A DNA stretch of 64,000 bases from Microvirga sp. 17 mud 1-3 (GCF_003151255.1 NZ_CP029481.1:1240001-1304000), one strand, 5' to 3'. Shown: positions 1 to 8,487, numbered from the stretch's first letter. Made by a program: numbers and translations. The notes: a model not told the origin generated them from the letters alone.

Positions 1-2
1 TC

Positions 3-77
3 GCCGGAACGAAGGGTGCCGCTCTCGCGGCCGGTTCCGCGCGCCTCCTTGGTCTCCTTCTCCTTAGTCGCCCCTGA
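3..77 (+). CDS. leuL: leucine-rich leader peptide upstream of leuA (3' part only)
   Basis: An open frame enters the window from the left and stops with TGA at 75-77. Its last residues read RLLGLLLLSRP, with six leucine codons (CTC or CTT) among eight codons at 45-68. Such a run just before leuA is the mark of a ribosome-stalling leader that senses charged tRNA-Leu. The stop codon lies inside the left arm of the hairpin at 71-113. No ATG or GTG is in frame inside the window, so the start is probably just left of base 1. What is seen is the codon run and the stop; the regulatory role is inferred from known leucine attenuators. Confidence 0.62.
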   Translation, partial: AGTKGAALAAGSARLLGLLLLSRP

Positions 78-129
78 GGGTCGGCTGGGCGCTGTCGCCT
101 GGGCTCTCAGGGGTTCGTGATGAGGAACC
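71..129 (+). promoter_or_regulatory. candidate attenuation structures between the Leu leader and leuA
   Basis: CCCCTGAG (71-78) pairs perfectly with CTCAGGGG (106-113), with an inner helix GGCG/CGCC at 88-91 and 96-99. The left arm contains the leader stop codon. A second hairpin, GGTTC (112-116) with GAACC (125-129), shares bases 112-113 with the first, so the two compete. A ribosome stalled on the leucine codons would leave the first hairpin free, while one reaching the stop would cover its left arm. No U-tract follows either hairpin, so the mechanism may be translational rather than transcriptional. Confidence 0.45.
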
Positions 130-172
130 AACCTAGAGCGCCGTGCCGCTCGCCCCGAGAAGGATGAATGTG

Positions 173-1735
173 ATGACCGTTTCCCCCGCCGCCGGCTCCT
201 CCAAGGACCGCGTTCTGATTTTCGACACCACCCTGCGCGACGGCGAGCAATGCCCCGGCGCCACCATGACGCTGGAAGAGAAGCTGGAAATGGCCGAGCT
301 GCTCGACTCCATGGGCGTCGACATCATCGAGGCCGGCTTCCCCATCGCGTCGAACGGCGATTTCGAGGCCGTGTCGCTGATCGCCAAGCAGGTGAAGCGC
401 GCGACCGTGGCGGGCCTCGCCCGCGCCATCTCGGCCGATATCGCTCGGGCCGGGGAGGCGGTACGCCACGCGGTCCGGCCGCGCATCCACACCTTCGTAT
501 CCACCTCGCCGATCCACCTGGCGCACCAGATGCGCAAGACCGAGGAAGAGGTTCTGGAGATCATCACCACGACGGTCGGCCAGGCCCGCAACCTGGTCGA
601 GGATGTGGAATGGTCCGCCATGGACGCCACGCGCACCTCCATCGAGTATCTGTGCCGCTGCGTCGAGGCCGCGATCCGCGCCGGCGCCACCACCATCAAC
701 CTGCCCGATACAGTGGGCTATGCGACGCCCGACGAATACCGCGCCATGTTCCGCGCGGTGCGCGAGCGCGTGCCCAATGCCGACAAGGCGATCTTCTCGG
801 CCCATTGCCACAACGACCTGGGCCTGGCGGTCGCGAACTCGCTGGCGGCGCTGGAGGGCGGCGTCCGCCAGATCGAGTGCACCATCAACGGCATCGGCGA
901 GCGAGCCGGCAATGCGGCGCTGGAAGAGATCGTCATGGCGATCAAGACCCGCGGCGACGTGCTGCCCTACGAGACGGGGATCGAGTCCGCCATGCTGACC
1001 CGGGCCTCGAAGCTCGCCTCCGCCGCGACCTCGTTCCCGGTCCAGTACAACAAGGCCATCGTGGGCCGGAACGCCTTCGCGCACGAGAGCGGCATCCACC
1101 AGGACGGCATGCTCAAGCACGCCCAGACCTACGAGATCATGACGCCGGAGAGCGTCGGCGTCACCAAGACCAACCTTGTCATGGGCAAGCATTCCGGCCG
1201 CGCGGCTTTCCGCAACAAGCTGGAGGAGCTGGGCTACAAGCTCTCCGACAACCAGTTCCAGGACGCCTTCGAGCGCTTCAAGGATCTGGCCGACCGGAAG
1301 AAGCACGTTTACGACGAGGATATCGAGGCGCTGGTCGACCAGAAGATCGCGATGGCGCATGACCGCATCAAGCTGGTCTCCCTCTCGATCGTCGCCGGCA
1401 CCCGTGGGCCGCAGCGCGCCACCATGAAGCTCCAGGTCGACGACCGCATCGTCACCGAGGAGCAGGAGGGCAACGGTCCGGTAGACGCCACCTTCAACGC
1501 CATCAAGGCTCTCGTGCCCCATGAGGCCGTGCTGGAGCTCTATCAGGTCCATGCGGTGACCGAGGGCACGGACGCGCAGGCCGAGGTCTCGGTGCGCCTC
1601 TCGGCGGATGACCGGAGCGTCACCTCCCGGGCCGCCGATCCGGACACGCTCGTGGCGTCGGCCCAAGCCTATCTCGGTGCCCTCAACAAGCTGATGAGCC
1701 GCGGCGCCCGTCTGCACGCCCAGGCGGCTGAGTAA
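173..1735 (+). CDS. leuA: 2-isopropylmalate synthase
   Basis: LeuA condenses 2-oxoisovalerate with acetyl-CoA to 2-isopropylmalate, the first committed step of leucine synthesis, in the cytoplasm. The HMG-CoA-lyase-like TIM barrel opens with DTTLRDGEQ at residues 18-26. The metal-binding HCHNDLGLA motif follows near residue 211, then NAFAHESGIHQDG, and a C-terminal regulatory (leucine-binding) domain fills roughly the last 130 residues. From this start the protein has 520 residues, normal for the family. Upstream in-frame starts exist at 143 (GTG) and 164 (ATG). I prefer 173 because AGAAGG at 158-163 then sits 9 bases away. A leucine leader precedes the gene and a strong hairpin follows it, so it looks monocistronic. 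Confidence 0.96.
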   Translation: MTVSPAAGSSKDRVLIFDTTLRDGEQCPGATMTLEEKLEMAELLDSMGVDIIEAGFPIASNGDFEAVSLIAKQVKRATVAGLARAISADIARAGEAVRHAVRPRIHTFVSTSPIHLAHQMRKTEEEVLEIITTTVGQARNLVEDVEWSAMDATRTSIEYLCRCVEAAIRAGATTINLPDTVGYATPDEYRAMFRAVRERVPNADKAIFSAHCHNDLGLAVANSLAALEGGVRQIECTINGIGERAGNAALEEIVMAIKTRGDVLPYETGIESAMLTRASKLASAATSFPVQYNKAIVGRNAFAHESGIHQDGMLKHAQTYEIMTPESVGVTKTNLVMGKHSGRAAFRNKLEELGYKLSDNQFQDAFERFKDLADRKKHVYDEDIEALVDQKIAMAHDRIKLVSLSIVAGTRGPQRATMKLQVDDRIVTEEQEGNGPVDATFNAIKALVPHEAVLELYQVHAVTEGTDAQAEVSVRLSADDRSVTSRAADPDTLVASAQAYLGALNKLMSRGARLHAQAAE

Positions 1736-1755
1736 CGCCTCTCCCGTCTGCTTCG

Positions 1756-1792
1756 ATCCGAGCTGCCTCCTGGCAGGAGGCAGCTCGGATTT
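1756..1792 (+). terminator. intrinsic terminator after leuA
   Basis: A perfect 15-bp stem (1756-1770 with 1776-1790) with a five-base loop TGGCA lies 20 bases after the leuA stop. It is followed only by TTTG, a short U-tract, so efficiency is uncertain, but stem strength and position fit a terminator. Confidence 0.65.
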
Positions 1793-1811
1793 GCATGCCC
1801 GTCGCGTCTAC

Positions 1812-1936
1812 AGCATCGGACCCAAAAGTGGACCCACTTTTGGGTCCGATGCTTCTTCTCTGGGCTGGAGCATCGTTCGGGGCGGAAAACCGGGTCCACT
1901 TTTCGCTGACGCGGCCCTCTGGGTCCGCACGATGCT
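1812..1936. repeat. two adjacent palindromic intergenic repeat elements
   Basis: The first element (1812-1853) is a perfect 19-bp inverted repeat with a four-base loop; its arms start with AGCATCGGACCC. The second (1869-1936) begins AGCATCGT and ends ACGATGCT, carries GTCCACTTTT inside and runs into CTCTAGCG. A related half-element, AGCATCGGCCCGAAAAGTGG, occurs at 15455-15474. Short relics of the CTAGAGC edge appear at 133-139 and 27121-27127. These look like the dispersed REP-like palindromes common in Rhizobiales genomes. No gene is seen in 1792-2100. Confidence 0.7.
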
Positions 1937-2100
1937 CTAGCGAAAAACCTGTCGCGGCCATGATCGTATCGCGTCCGCCCGGGTTTGTGGCCGGATCGAG
2001 GCCCCCATTTTCCGGCCACGCTGAATGGCTTGTGCCGATTCTGTCAGCTTGACGGCACAAGCCATGCACTTAGTGCAGCCCTTTCATGAGGCATGCTGCA

Positions 2101-2257
2101 TTGCAAAAGGGCGCTTTGCAGCCGATATGAGCAGTGGCTGATTTCAACGCGGCACCGCTTCTTCCTCCCAGCGCTGCCGTGTCGGCCGTTCCCTCTGGAA
2201 GGTTTTGACAATTTGTCGGACCTCACTTTAGCCGGGCTTCGTGCCCGGCTTTTTTTT
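2101..2257 (+). ncRNA. candidate small RNA with its own promoter and terminator
   Basis: The 545-base gap between leuA and the convergent fadD ends in an intrinsic terminator that points along the plus strand. No convincing protein gene feeds it. A plausible sigma-70 promoter, TTGCAA (2101-2106), 17 bases, GATATG (2124-2129), would give a transcript of about 120 bases ending in the U-tract at 2250-2257. The frames over this stretch lack a ribosome site and any recognisable protein. I cannot name a known sRNA family. An alternative is that the terminator only insulates against read-through from leuA. Confidence 0.35.
2231..2257 (+). terminator. intrinsic terminator, plus strand
   Basis: GCCGGGC (2231-2237), loop TTCGT, GCCCGGC (2243-2249), then eight T (2250-2257). 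On the minus strand the hairpin is followed by TAAAG and not by a T-run, so it acts on plus-strand transcripts. Confidence 0.85.
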
Positions 2258-2280
2258 GCCCGCATGCCGGGAGGCGGCTC

Positions 2281-4002
2281 TCACTCCGCCTTCAGCTCAT
2301 CCTCCTTGAGGATCCGCCGCAGGACCTTGCCGACATTGGATTTCGGCAGCGTCTCGCGAAACTCGATGCGGCGCGGCACTTTGTAGGCGGTCAGGTTCTC
2401 GCGGGCGAACTTTCGCAACTCCTCGGCCGTGAGCGAGGGGTCTTTACGCACCACGTAGGCAACAACGACTTCGCCGGAATGCTCGTCGGGCAGGCCGATG
2501 ACGGCCGCTTCCATGACGCCGGGATGATGCGCGAGGGTATCCTCCACCTCGTTCGGATAGACGTTGAAGCCAGAGACAAGGATCATGTCCTTCATCCGGT
2601 CGACGATCTTCACCTGCCCGTCGGGCTGGAGAACGGCGACGTCGCCGGTGCGGAAGTAGCCGTCGGGCGTCATGACCTTCGCGGTCTCATCCGGCCGCTT
2701 CCAGTAGCCGGCCATGACCTGAGGACCCTTCACGCAAAGCTCGCCCCGCTCGCCGAACGGAACCGGCACGCCGTCCGTGGAGCGGATGGAGACGAGAGTG
2801 GACGGAACCGGATAGCCGATGGTGCCGGTGAATTCCTCGATGTCGAGCCGGTTGACGCAGACCACCGGGGACGTTTCCGACAGGCCGTAGCCTTCCACGA
2901 TGGGCCGGCCCGACACCTCTTTCCACTTCTTGGCGACCGCCGCCTGGGTCGCCATGCCGCCGGCGACGGCGAAGACCAGCTGCGAGAAATCGACCTTTTC
3001 GATTCCCGGCGCATGAGCCAGGGCGTTGTAGAGCGTGTTGACGCCCGACATGAGCGTGATCCGCCGCGACTGCAGCGTCTTCACGAAGCCCGCAATGTCG
3101 CGCGGATTGGTGATGAGCAGCTGACACCCGCCGATCCGCGTCACCAGCATGGTGCAGACCGTCAGGCCGAAGATATGATAGAGCGGCAGGGCCGCCACCA
3201 TCACGTGGTCATCACGCTCGCCGAAGAACGGGCGCATCCACGCCTCGCATTGCAGCACATTGGCCACGACGTTGCGATGGAGCAGCACGGCGCCCTTCGC
3301 GACGCCCGTGGTGCCGCCTGTATATTGCAGGAAGGCGTTGTCGTCGGGCGTGACGGCAACCGGCTCGAACCGTCGTGCGCGCCCTTCCGAGAGGACCGAC
3401 TTGAAAGCGACGGCTTTCGGAAGCGAGAACGGCTTCACGCCCTTCTTCACGTAGCGCGAGACGAAGTTGACGATCGTTCCCTTGAGGCCGAGCAGGTCGC
3501 CCGGCGTGACGAGCACGATGCGCTCGATATGCACATGCGACAGCGCTTCCTGCACGGTCGATCCGAAATTCTCGAGCACGAACAGGAACCGGGCGCCCGC
3601 GTCCTCAGCCTGATGGGCGAATTCCCTGGCGGTGTAGAGAGGGTTGACGTTCACAACCGTGCCGCCGGCCATGAGGATTCCGAAGAGCACGGCCGGGTAG
3701 GCCATGACGTTCGGCATCATGATGGCGACCCGGTCGCCCTTGCGCAGACCCTGTCCCTGCAGCCAGGAAGCCACCGCCTCGGCGGCGCTGCCGAGCTCCG
3801 CATAGGTCATCCGCTTGCCAAAGCTGTCCGCCGCATATCGCGAGCCGTACTGGGCGACAGCGTCGCGGAACATATTGACCAGAGAGCCGACCTTCGCCTC
3901 GTCGATGGTCGCGGGAACGTTCGGCGGATAGGATTTCAGCCAGGGCATGGCGGTGGCTGCATCGGCACCTGCCGGGGCGGGCGCCGGGGTCGTGGCGTTC
4001 AT
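2281..4002 (-). CDS. fadD: long-chain fatty acid-CoA ligase
   Basis: This ANL-superfamily enzyme activates long-chain fatty acids to acyl-CoA through an acyl-AMP, feeding beta-oxidation. The P-loop-like AMP-binding motif YTGGTTGVAKGA lies near residue 225, GYGLSETSP near 370 and YFRTGD near 450. The C-terminal catalytic lysine is in PKSNVGKVLRR near residue 555. The length of 573 residues is normal for FadD. The ATG at 4002 has GGAGG about 8 bases upstream, which fixes the start. It faces leuA tail to tail and diverges from the DUF2267 gene. Exact chain-length preference cannot be read from sequence. Confidence 0.9.
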   Translation of the reverse strand: MNATTPAPAPAGADAATAMPWLKSYPPNVPATIDEAKVGSLVNMFRDAVAQYGSRYAADSFGKRMTYAELGSAAEAVASWLQGQGLRKGDRVAIMMPNVMAYPAVLFGILMAGGTVVNVNPLYTAREFAHQAEDAGARFLFVLENFGSTVQEALSHVHIERIVLVTPGDLLGLKGTIVNFVSRYVKKGVKPFSLPKAVAFKSVLSEGRARRFEPVAVTPDDNAFLQYTGGTTGVAKGAVLLHRNVVANVLQCEAWMRPFFGERDDHVMVAALPLYHIFGLTVCTMLVTRIGGCQLLITNPRDIAGFVKTLQSRRITLMSGVNTLYNALAHAPGIEKVDFSQLVFAVAGGMATQAAVAKKWKEVSGRPIVEGYGLSETSPVVCVNRLDIEEFTGTIGYPVPSTLVSIRSTDGVPVPFGERGELCVKGPQVMAGYWKRPDETAKVMTPDGYFRTGDVAVLQPDGQVKIVDRMKDMILVSGFNVYPNEVEDTLAHHPGVMEAAVIGLPDEHSGEVVVAYVVRKDPSLTAEELRKFARENLTAYKVPRRIEFRETLPKSNVGKVLRRILKEDELKAE

Positions 4003-4188
4003 TTATTTTCCTCCGCATGGTGCGGTTGCTTCGTGGGAGATGGCGTCTCCCTCCTGGGGCTTACCTTGGCGTGAGCGGCGGTCTTTGTCGATGGGCCCCG
4101 CCTTCCGTCGCAAGGCCAGACAGGCGTTGACAGAATGCGCTGCCGACGGCCACGTTCGGCAACGCACCAGATAGGGGGCGGTATCCGT

Positions 4189-4608
4189 ATGACCATCCCG
4201 ATGGAGCTTCAGCACGCGTCGGAGGATTTCGAGCGCTTCCTGCGCGATGCGAAGGAGCAGTCCGGCCTTGCGACCCGCAACCAGGTCTTCACGATGGTGC
4301 AGGGCGTCCTCCAGACCTTCCGCCGCCGTCTCGACGTGAGGGAGGCCCTGGCCTTCGCCGATGTGCTCCCGCCCATCCTGCGGGCGATCTTCGTGAGCGA
4401 CTGGGATCTCGACGAGCCGAAGCGTCCGTTCGAGGATAGGGTCATCATGACCCGCGAGGTCCAGGCCCTGCGTCGGGACCACAATTTCTCGCCCGACACG
4501 GCGATCCGGGACGTGGCGGTGGCCTTGCGGAAGAATGTCGACGGCCCGGCCTTCGAGCGAGCCCTTGCGGCCCTTCCGACGGAGGCGTCCGAATTCTGGT
4601 GCGTCTGA
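4189..4608 (+). CDS. DUF2267 family protein (first copy)
   Basis: A 139-residue soluble helical protein. Residues about 10-135 match the DUF2267 pattern, with an LATRNQVFTMVQGVLQTF-type first repeat and a second half ending in ALAALPTEASEFW. DUF2267 proteins have no settled biochemical function and often sit among stress genes. The ATG at 4189 is preferred over an upstream in-frame start because a G-rich GGGGGCGG stretch lies just before it. A second, diverged DUF2267 gene occurs at 59537. The neighbour downstream, transcribed towards it, is the EF-G-like gene. Confidence 0.72.
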   Translation: MTIPMELQHASEDFERFLRDAKEQSGLATRNQVFTMVQGVLQTFRRRLDVREALAFADVLPPILRAIFVSDWDLDEPKRPFEDRVIMTREVQALRRDHNFSPDTAIRDVAVALRKNVDGPAFERALAALPTEASEFWCV

Positions 4609-4647
4609 CGGATGGCCAGCGCGAGGCCGGCCATCCGCGTCTCGCGG

Positions 4648-6687
4648 CTAATGCGTCTTCTGCATGACGAGCTCGGCCGGGCGCCCGCTGAGCTCCGCCA
4701 TGTGATCGAACCGGGTCGAGAAGGTGCCGACGCCCGCTGTGGCGGAGCGGAGCTCCACGATGAGGTCCCCGATCTCGGCTTCGGGGATCGTCGCGCTGAT
4801 CACGTCCCAGCCCGACCAGCCGGGCCTTGCGTCGTAGCCAAGGATCTGACCCCGGCGGGACGTGACGAGGCCCGTCGCCTTGGACAGTGCCTCGCTCGGG
4901 ATCGCGATCTCCACCGACAGCACGGGCTCCAACAGCACGGGCTTCGCCTTCGGCAAGGCCTCCGCCAAGGCGAGCTTCGCGGCGGCCTGGAAGGCGGCGT
5001 CGGAGGAATCGACCGTATGGTACGAGCCGTCCGTCAGCGTCACGGCGAGATCCACCACCGGGAAGCCGAGGGGGCCGCACCGGACGGCGTCGCGCGCGCC
5101 CGTTTCCACAGAGGGGATGTATTGGCGCGGCACCACGCCGCCGGTGATCTTGTCCTGGAAGGCGAAGCCCTCACCGCGGGGAAGCGGCCGGATCTCGATC
5201 ATCACGTCGCCGAACTGGCCATGGCCGCCGGTCTGCTTGCGGTGCCGGCCCCGTGCCGCTGCGGGCGCGCGGATCGTCTCGCAATAGGAGATCCGGGGCC
5301 TGGACGTCTCGACGCCGACCTGGAACCGGGATGCGAGCTTCTCGACCGCGACCCGCAGATGCATCTCGCCCTGGCCGAGGAGCCGGATCTCCCCGATCTC
5401 GGGGCGGCTGTCGACGACGAGGGAGGGATCCTCCTCGGCGATCTTGGCGAGGGCGCCGGTGAGGCGCACGTCGTCCTTGCGGTCCTTCACCCGGATCGCG
5501 AGGGCGTAGACGGGCTCCGGCGGTGCGGTGGACAGGATCGCGTCCGGACGGGTCTTGCCAGTGCTGAAGCAATCCGCCGTCGCCAGATCCTCCAGCCGCC
5601 CGAAGCCGAGCGTCTCGCCGACCGAGGCCGTGTCCTTTCGGGTCGAGGCCGTCCCCACGAGGGTCAGGAGGCTGCCGATGCGGGCCTCGCCGCCCCGGGA
5701 GCCGATCACCGTGTCGCCCTCATGGAATTCGCCGCGCAGCACCCGGGCGACGGACAGTTTCCCGCCCTGACCGAGATGGAGGGTCTTCATGATCTGGGCG
5801 AGGGGCGCTCCCTCGTCGGGTACGCCGAGTCGGGCGCGGGTCTGTTCGAGGCCGGGAGCTTCGTGGCGCAGGGCCTTGAGGAGGCGCGTCACCCCGTTGC
5901 CGCGCTCGGCCGAGCCGATGAAGGCCGGCACCACATGCTGGTCTCTCAGCTCCCGGGCCAAATCGTCGAACACCCGGTCCCGCGGGGGCTCGATCTCGGA
6001 GATCAGGTCCTCCATCAGAGCGTCGTCGTAATCCGCCAGACGCTCCAGCATGGCGAAGCGCGCCTCGCGCTCGCGCGGAGCCTCGCCGCCCGGCATGTCG
6101 ACCACCTCGCTCGGGGCGTGCTCGCGGTAGATGAAGGCGCGCTCGAGGGCGAGGTCGATGAAGCCGACCGCAATGCCGTCCTTCCAGATCGGGATCTGGC
6201 GCAGCAGCAGGGGCGTGCGAGAAGCCCGCTGGAGCAGCGCGAGGGTCTCGCGGATCCGCCGGGTCGCGGTGTCGATCTTGTTGATGAACAAGAAACGCGG
6301 AATGTCCGCTTCCTCGAGCTCGCGCAGGATGACTTCGAGGGCTGGAATCTTGCGCTCGTCCGCCTCGCAGACGACGATCGCCGCATCGCAGGCCGGGACG
6401 ACATTACGCATTTCGTGCAGGAACTCGGTGGAGCCGGGGCAATCCACGAAGGTCATGGTCTCGCCGAGGAAGGTCGCGGTCGCGACGTTGGGCTCGACGC
6501 TCATGGCGTGGGCGCGGGCCTCCGGGCTCGCATCGCCGACGCTGTCACCATTGGTTACCTGGCCCGATCGCCCGATCGTGCCGGTTCGCTCCAGGATCGC
6601 TTCGAGGAGAGTTGTCTTGCCGCTCTGGAACGGGCCGACGATGGCGATGCATCGCGGGCCCTTCGATCCTCTGCCGTTGGGTGCCAT
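4648..6687 (-). CDS. EF-G-like translational GTPase paralogue
   Basis: The domain order is that of elongation factor G: GTPase domain, beta-barrel domain II, domains III, IV and V, 679 residues in all. The P-loop is GPFQSGKT (residues 18-25) in place of the classical AHVDHGKT, and the guanine-specificity motif NKID is at 136-139. The usual DTPGH motif reads DCPGS (82-86), so the histidine needed for ribosome-stimulated GTP hydrolysis in true EF-G is a serine. It is therefore unlikely to be the main translocase, which should be encoded elsewhere (usually in the str operon). AGGAG lies 7 bases before the ATG at 6687. A known EF-G-like family of alphaproteobacteria fits; its job is unclear. Confidence 0.85.
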   Translation of the reverse strand: MAPNGRGSKGPRCIAIVGPFQSGKTTLLEAILERTGTIGRSGQVTNGDSVGDASPEARAHAMSVEPNVATATFLGETMTFVDCPGSTEFLHEMRNVVPACDAAIVVCEADERKIPALEVILRELEEADIPRFLFINKIDTATRRIRETLALLQRASRTPLLLRQIPIWKDGIAVGFIDLALERAFIYREHAPSEVVDMPGGEAPREREARFAMLERLADYDDALMEDLISEIEPPRDRVFDDLARELRDQHVVPAFIGSAERGNGVTRLLKALRHEAPGLEQTRARLGVPDEGAPLAQIMKTLHLGQGGKLSVARVLRGEFHEGDTVIGSRGGEARIGSLLTLVGTASTRKDTASVGETLGFGRLEDLATADCFSTGKTRPDAILSTAPPEPVYALAIRVKDRKDDVRLTGALAKIAEEDPSLVVDSRPEIGEIRLLGQGEMHLRVAVEKLASRFQVGVETSRPRISYCETIRAPAAARGRHRKQTGGHGQFGDVMIEIRPLPRGEGFAFQDKITGGVVPRQYIPSVETGARDAVRCGPLGFPVVDLAVTLTDGSYHTVDSSDAAFQAAAKLALAEALPKAKPVLLEPVLSVEIAIPSEALSKATGLVTSRRGQILGYDARPGWSGWDVISATIPEAEIGDLIVELRSATAGVGTFSTRFDHMAELSGRPAELVMQKTH

Positions 6688-6862
6688 GAGAGTCTCCTTC
6701 CTGCCCCCATCAGCGCGCTCTTGCCGGCCGCGTCGGGAAGGATGCTCTGCCTGTCCGTCGCCATTGGCAAGGACTTTTCCGGAAAGCGGCCGAAGTGAGC
6801 CATTCCAGGAACGGCAACGGCCGGGCTTGAAACCCGGCCGAGGGAAGGGGGATGGAGACGGA

Positions 6863-7336
6863 TTATCGCGCCGAGCGGAGCTCCAGGTCGCCGACCCCGA
6901 GGGCGAAGTTCAGGCCGGTCTGGCCGCTGACCGACACGGGCTGAAGCGCGATGGAGCGGTTGGACCCGCCGACCAGGACATTGGCGCCGAGACCGGCGCC
7001 GACGGTGGCCTCGGCGGTCGCGCCCACATAGCTGCCTGCCAGGGAGCCGCGCACTGGCCGGCCTTGAGCGAAGACTGCCCAGGTGATGACCCCGCGCCCG
7101 GTGGCGCCCACGTCCAGGCCGAACTTGCGAATGACGCCCACATAGTGCTCTGCCGGCCCGCGGCGGGGGCGGAACGTGCAGGCGGTGCTCTTCTGAGATG
7201 TCAGGATCAGGCCGATCCCGCCCGACACGTTACAGGTCAGGACCCCGGCCCGGACCCGGCTCTGGGCCTGTGCCTCCCCGATGCCGGTCGAGGCGACCAG
7301 CACCAGGGCTGCGGCGAGTGAGGCGGTGCGAAGCAT
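6863..7336 (-). CDS. DUF992 exported protein
   Basis: A 157-residue protein with a clear Sec signal peptide (residues 1-24, cleavage after AQA). The mature part carries one early cysteine in LTCNVSGGIG, a second cysteine in STACTF, then glycine-rich beta strands with the ALGVGDLELR ending typical of DUF992. The product should be periplasmic or surface exposed; its function is unknown. An 8-bp hairpin, CGGCCGGG (6818-6825) with CCCGGCCG (6833-6840), lies just beyond the stop and may end the transcript, although no T-run follows it. Confidence 0.75.
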   Translation of the reverse strand: MLRTASLAAALVLVASTGIGEAQAQSRVRAGVLTCNVSGGIGLILTSQKSTACTFRPRRGPAEHYVGVIRKFGLDVGATGRGVITWAVFAQGRPVRGSLAGSYVGATAEATVGAGLGANVLVGGSNRSIALQPVSVSGQTGLNFALGVGDLELRSAR

Positions 7337-7448
7337 GACGGATCTCCCGGAAGAGCTTGGCTATATCAGGCGATCAACGGTCCAGGCGGAACGATGTTCC
7401 ATCCGCTCAGGAGGATATCCCGGGGGATGATGCTCCACGGTGCCGCCG

Positions 7449-7973
7449 TTAGCTGATCAGCTGCCGCCGCAGCCAGAGCACGTAGTTGCGGGCGATCTCG
7501 ATCGCGCGGCCCGGCTCGTCCGGGTCGACGATGCTCCGGTTGACCTGAAGGACCGCGAGCTGAGGGTGCCGGGCCAGGATCTCGCCCTTCGGGCCCAGGG
7601 CGAGTGCCTCGCCGTCGAGGGAATCCGTTCCGCCTCCGCCACCGCCCCCGCCGTTCCGCCAATGCTCGCCCCCGCCACCGGGGGAGGGGGTCAGGAAGAG
7701 GCCGGTCAGGCGGACCACGAGACGGGGTCCACGCGGGTCGATGCGATCCGCGAAGGAGATGCGGAGCTGGTCGAGAGCCGCCGCCGCGATGAGATCCGCG
7801 AAGGGGCCAAGCTGCTTCGCCCGCAGAACGCTCACATCCACGGCAAAGGAGGAGAAATATTGCGGGAAGGGCTGGGTAGACCTGAAGAGTTGGGCCCGGG
7901 CGGGCGCCGTGGCACTGCCCAGGGCCATTCCGGCCAGTCCGATCAGAAGGGAACGGCGGGAGAGGGGGAGCAT
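7449..7973 (-). CDS. Tat-exported hypothetical protein
   Basis: A 174-residue protein that I do not recognise. It starts MLPLSRRSLLIGLAG, a twin-arginine-like signal with a hydrophobic stretch ending in APARA near residue 28. The mature part holds a low-complexity glycine run near residues 105-120, then an alpha/beta tail ending in LWLRRQLIS. The frame stays open upstream to 8111 inside greA, but the ATG at 7973 puts the signal peptide at the N-terminus and is preferred. It lies 37 bases after the greA stop on the same strand, so it may be co-transcribed with greA. Confidence 0.62.
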   Translation of the reverse strand: MLPLSRRSLLIGLAGMALGSATAPARAQLFRSTQPFPQYFSSFAVDVSVLRAKQLGPFADLIAAAALDQLRISFADRIDPRGPRLVVRLTGLFLTPSPGGGGEHWRNGGGGGGGGTDSLDGEALALGPKGEILARHPQLAVLQVNRSIVDPDEPGRAIEIARNYVLWLRRQLIS

Positions 7974-8010
7974 GGAGGCGTTTCCCGTTTCACACTCCCC
8001 TTCATATGGG

Positions 8011-8487
8011 TCAGCCGAACCGGACGCCCACGACCTCGTAGGATTTTCCGCCGCCGGGGGTCGTGACCTCCACGGTGTCGCCCACGGTCTTGCCCATGAG
8101 GGCGCGGGCAATGGGGGACGAGATCGAGACCCGGCCCGAGCGCACGTCGGCCTCCGGATCGCCGACGATCTGATACGTCTTTTCCTCTTCCGTATCCTCG
8201 TCCACCAGCTTCACCGTGGCGCCGAACTTGATCCGGTCGCCCGAGAGCTTGGCGATGTCAATGACTTCCGCTCGGGAAATCAGGCTCTCCAGCTCCAGAA
8301 TCCGGCCCTCGTTGAGGGATTGGGCCTCCTTGGCGGCATGGTATTCGGCGTTCTCCGACAGATCGCCCAGCGCGCGGGCCTCCGCAATCGCCTGGATGAT
8401 CCGGGGGCGTTCGACCTGCTGCCGGTGCTTGAGCTCTTCCTCGAGCGCCGCAAAACCCTTGATCGTCAGAGGGACCTTGTCCATCAT
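8011..8487 (-). CDS. greA: transcription elongation factor GreA
   Basis: GreA rescues backtracked RNA polymerase by stimulating transcript cleavage. The 158 residues match full-length GreA. An N-terminal coiled coil carries the acidic tip motif [18 protein letters not shown] (about 39-56), followed by the FKBP-like C-terminal domain ending in [13 protein letters not shown]. The gene begins ATGATG at 8487, so residue 1 or 2 may be the true start; the ribosome site is weak (GACGAGACGA). It follows carB by about 100 bases on the same strand. Confidence 0.95.
   Translation of the reverse strand: MMDKVPLTIKGFAALEEELKHRQQVERPRIIQAIAEARALGDLSENAEYHAAKEAQSLNEGRILELESLISRAEVIDIAKLSGDRIKFGATVKLVDEDTEEEKTYQIVGDPEADVRSGRVSISSPIARALMGKTVGDTVEVTTPGGGKSYEVVGVRFG

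Noticed and set aside
107..1717. Long minus-strand frame opposite leuA (and similar long frames opposite fadD, the EF-G-like gene, carB, rpoD and others)
   Set aside because: High GC produces long shadow frames; their translations are rich in Arg, His and Gly and hold no domain, while the opposite strand carries clear families.
1795..2386. Plus-strand frames between leuA and fadD
   Set aside because: They cover palindromic repeats and the terminator at 2231 or run into the fadD gene on the other strand; no start signal.
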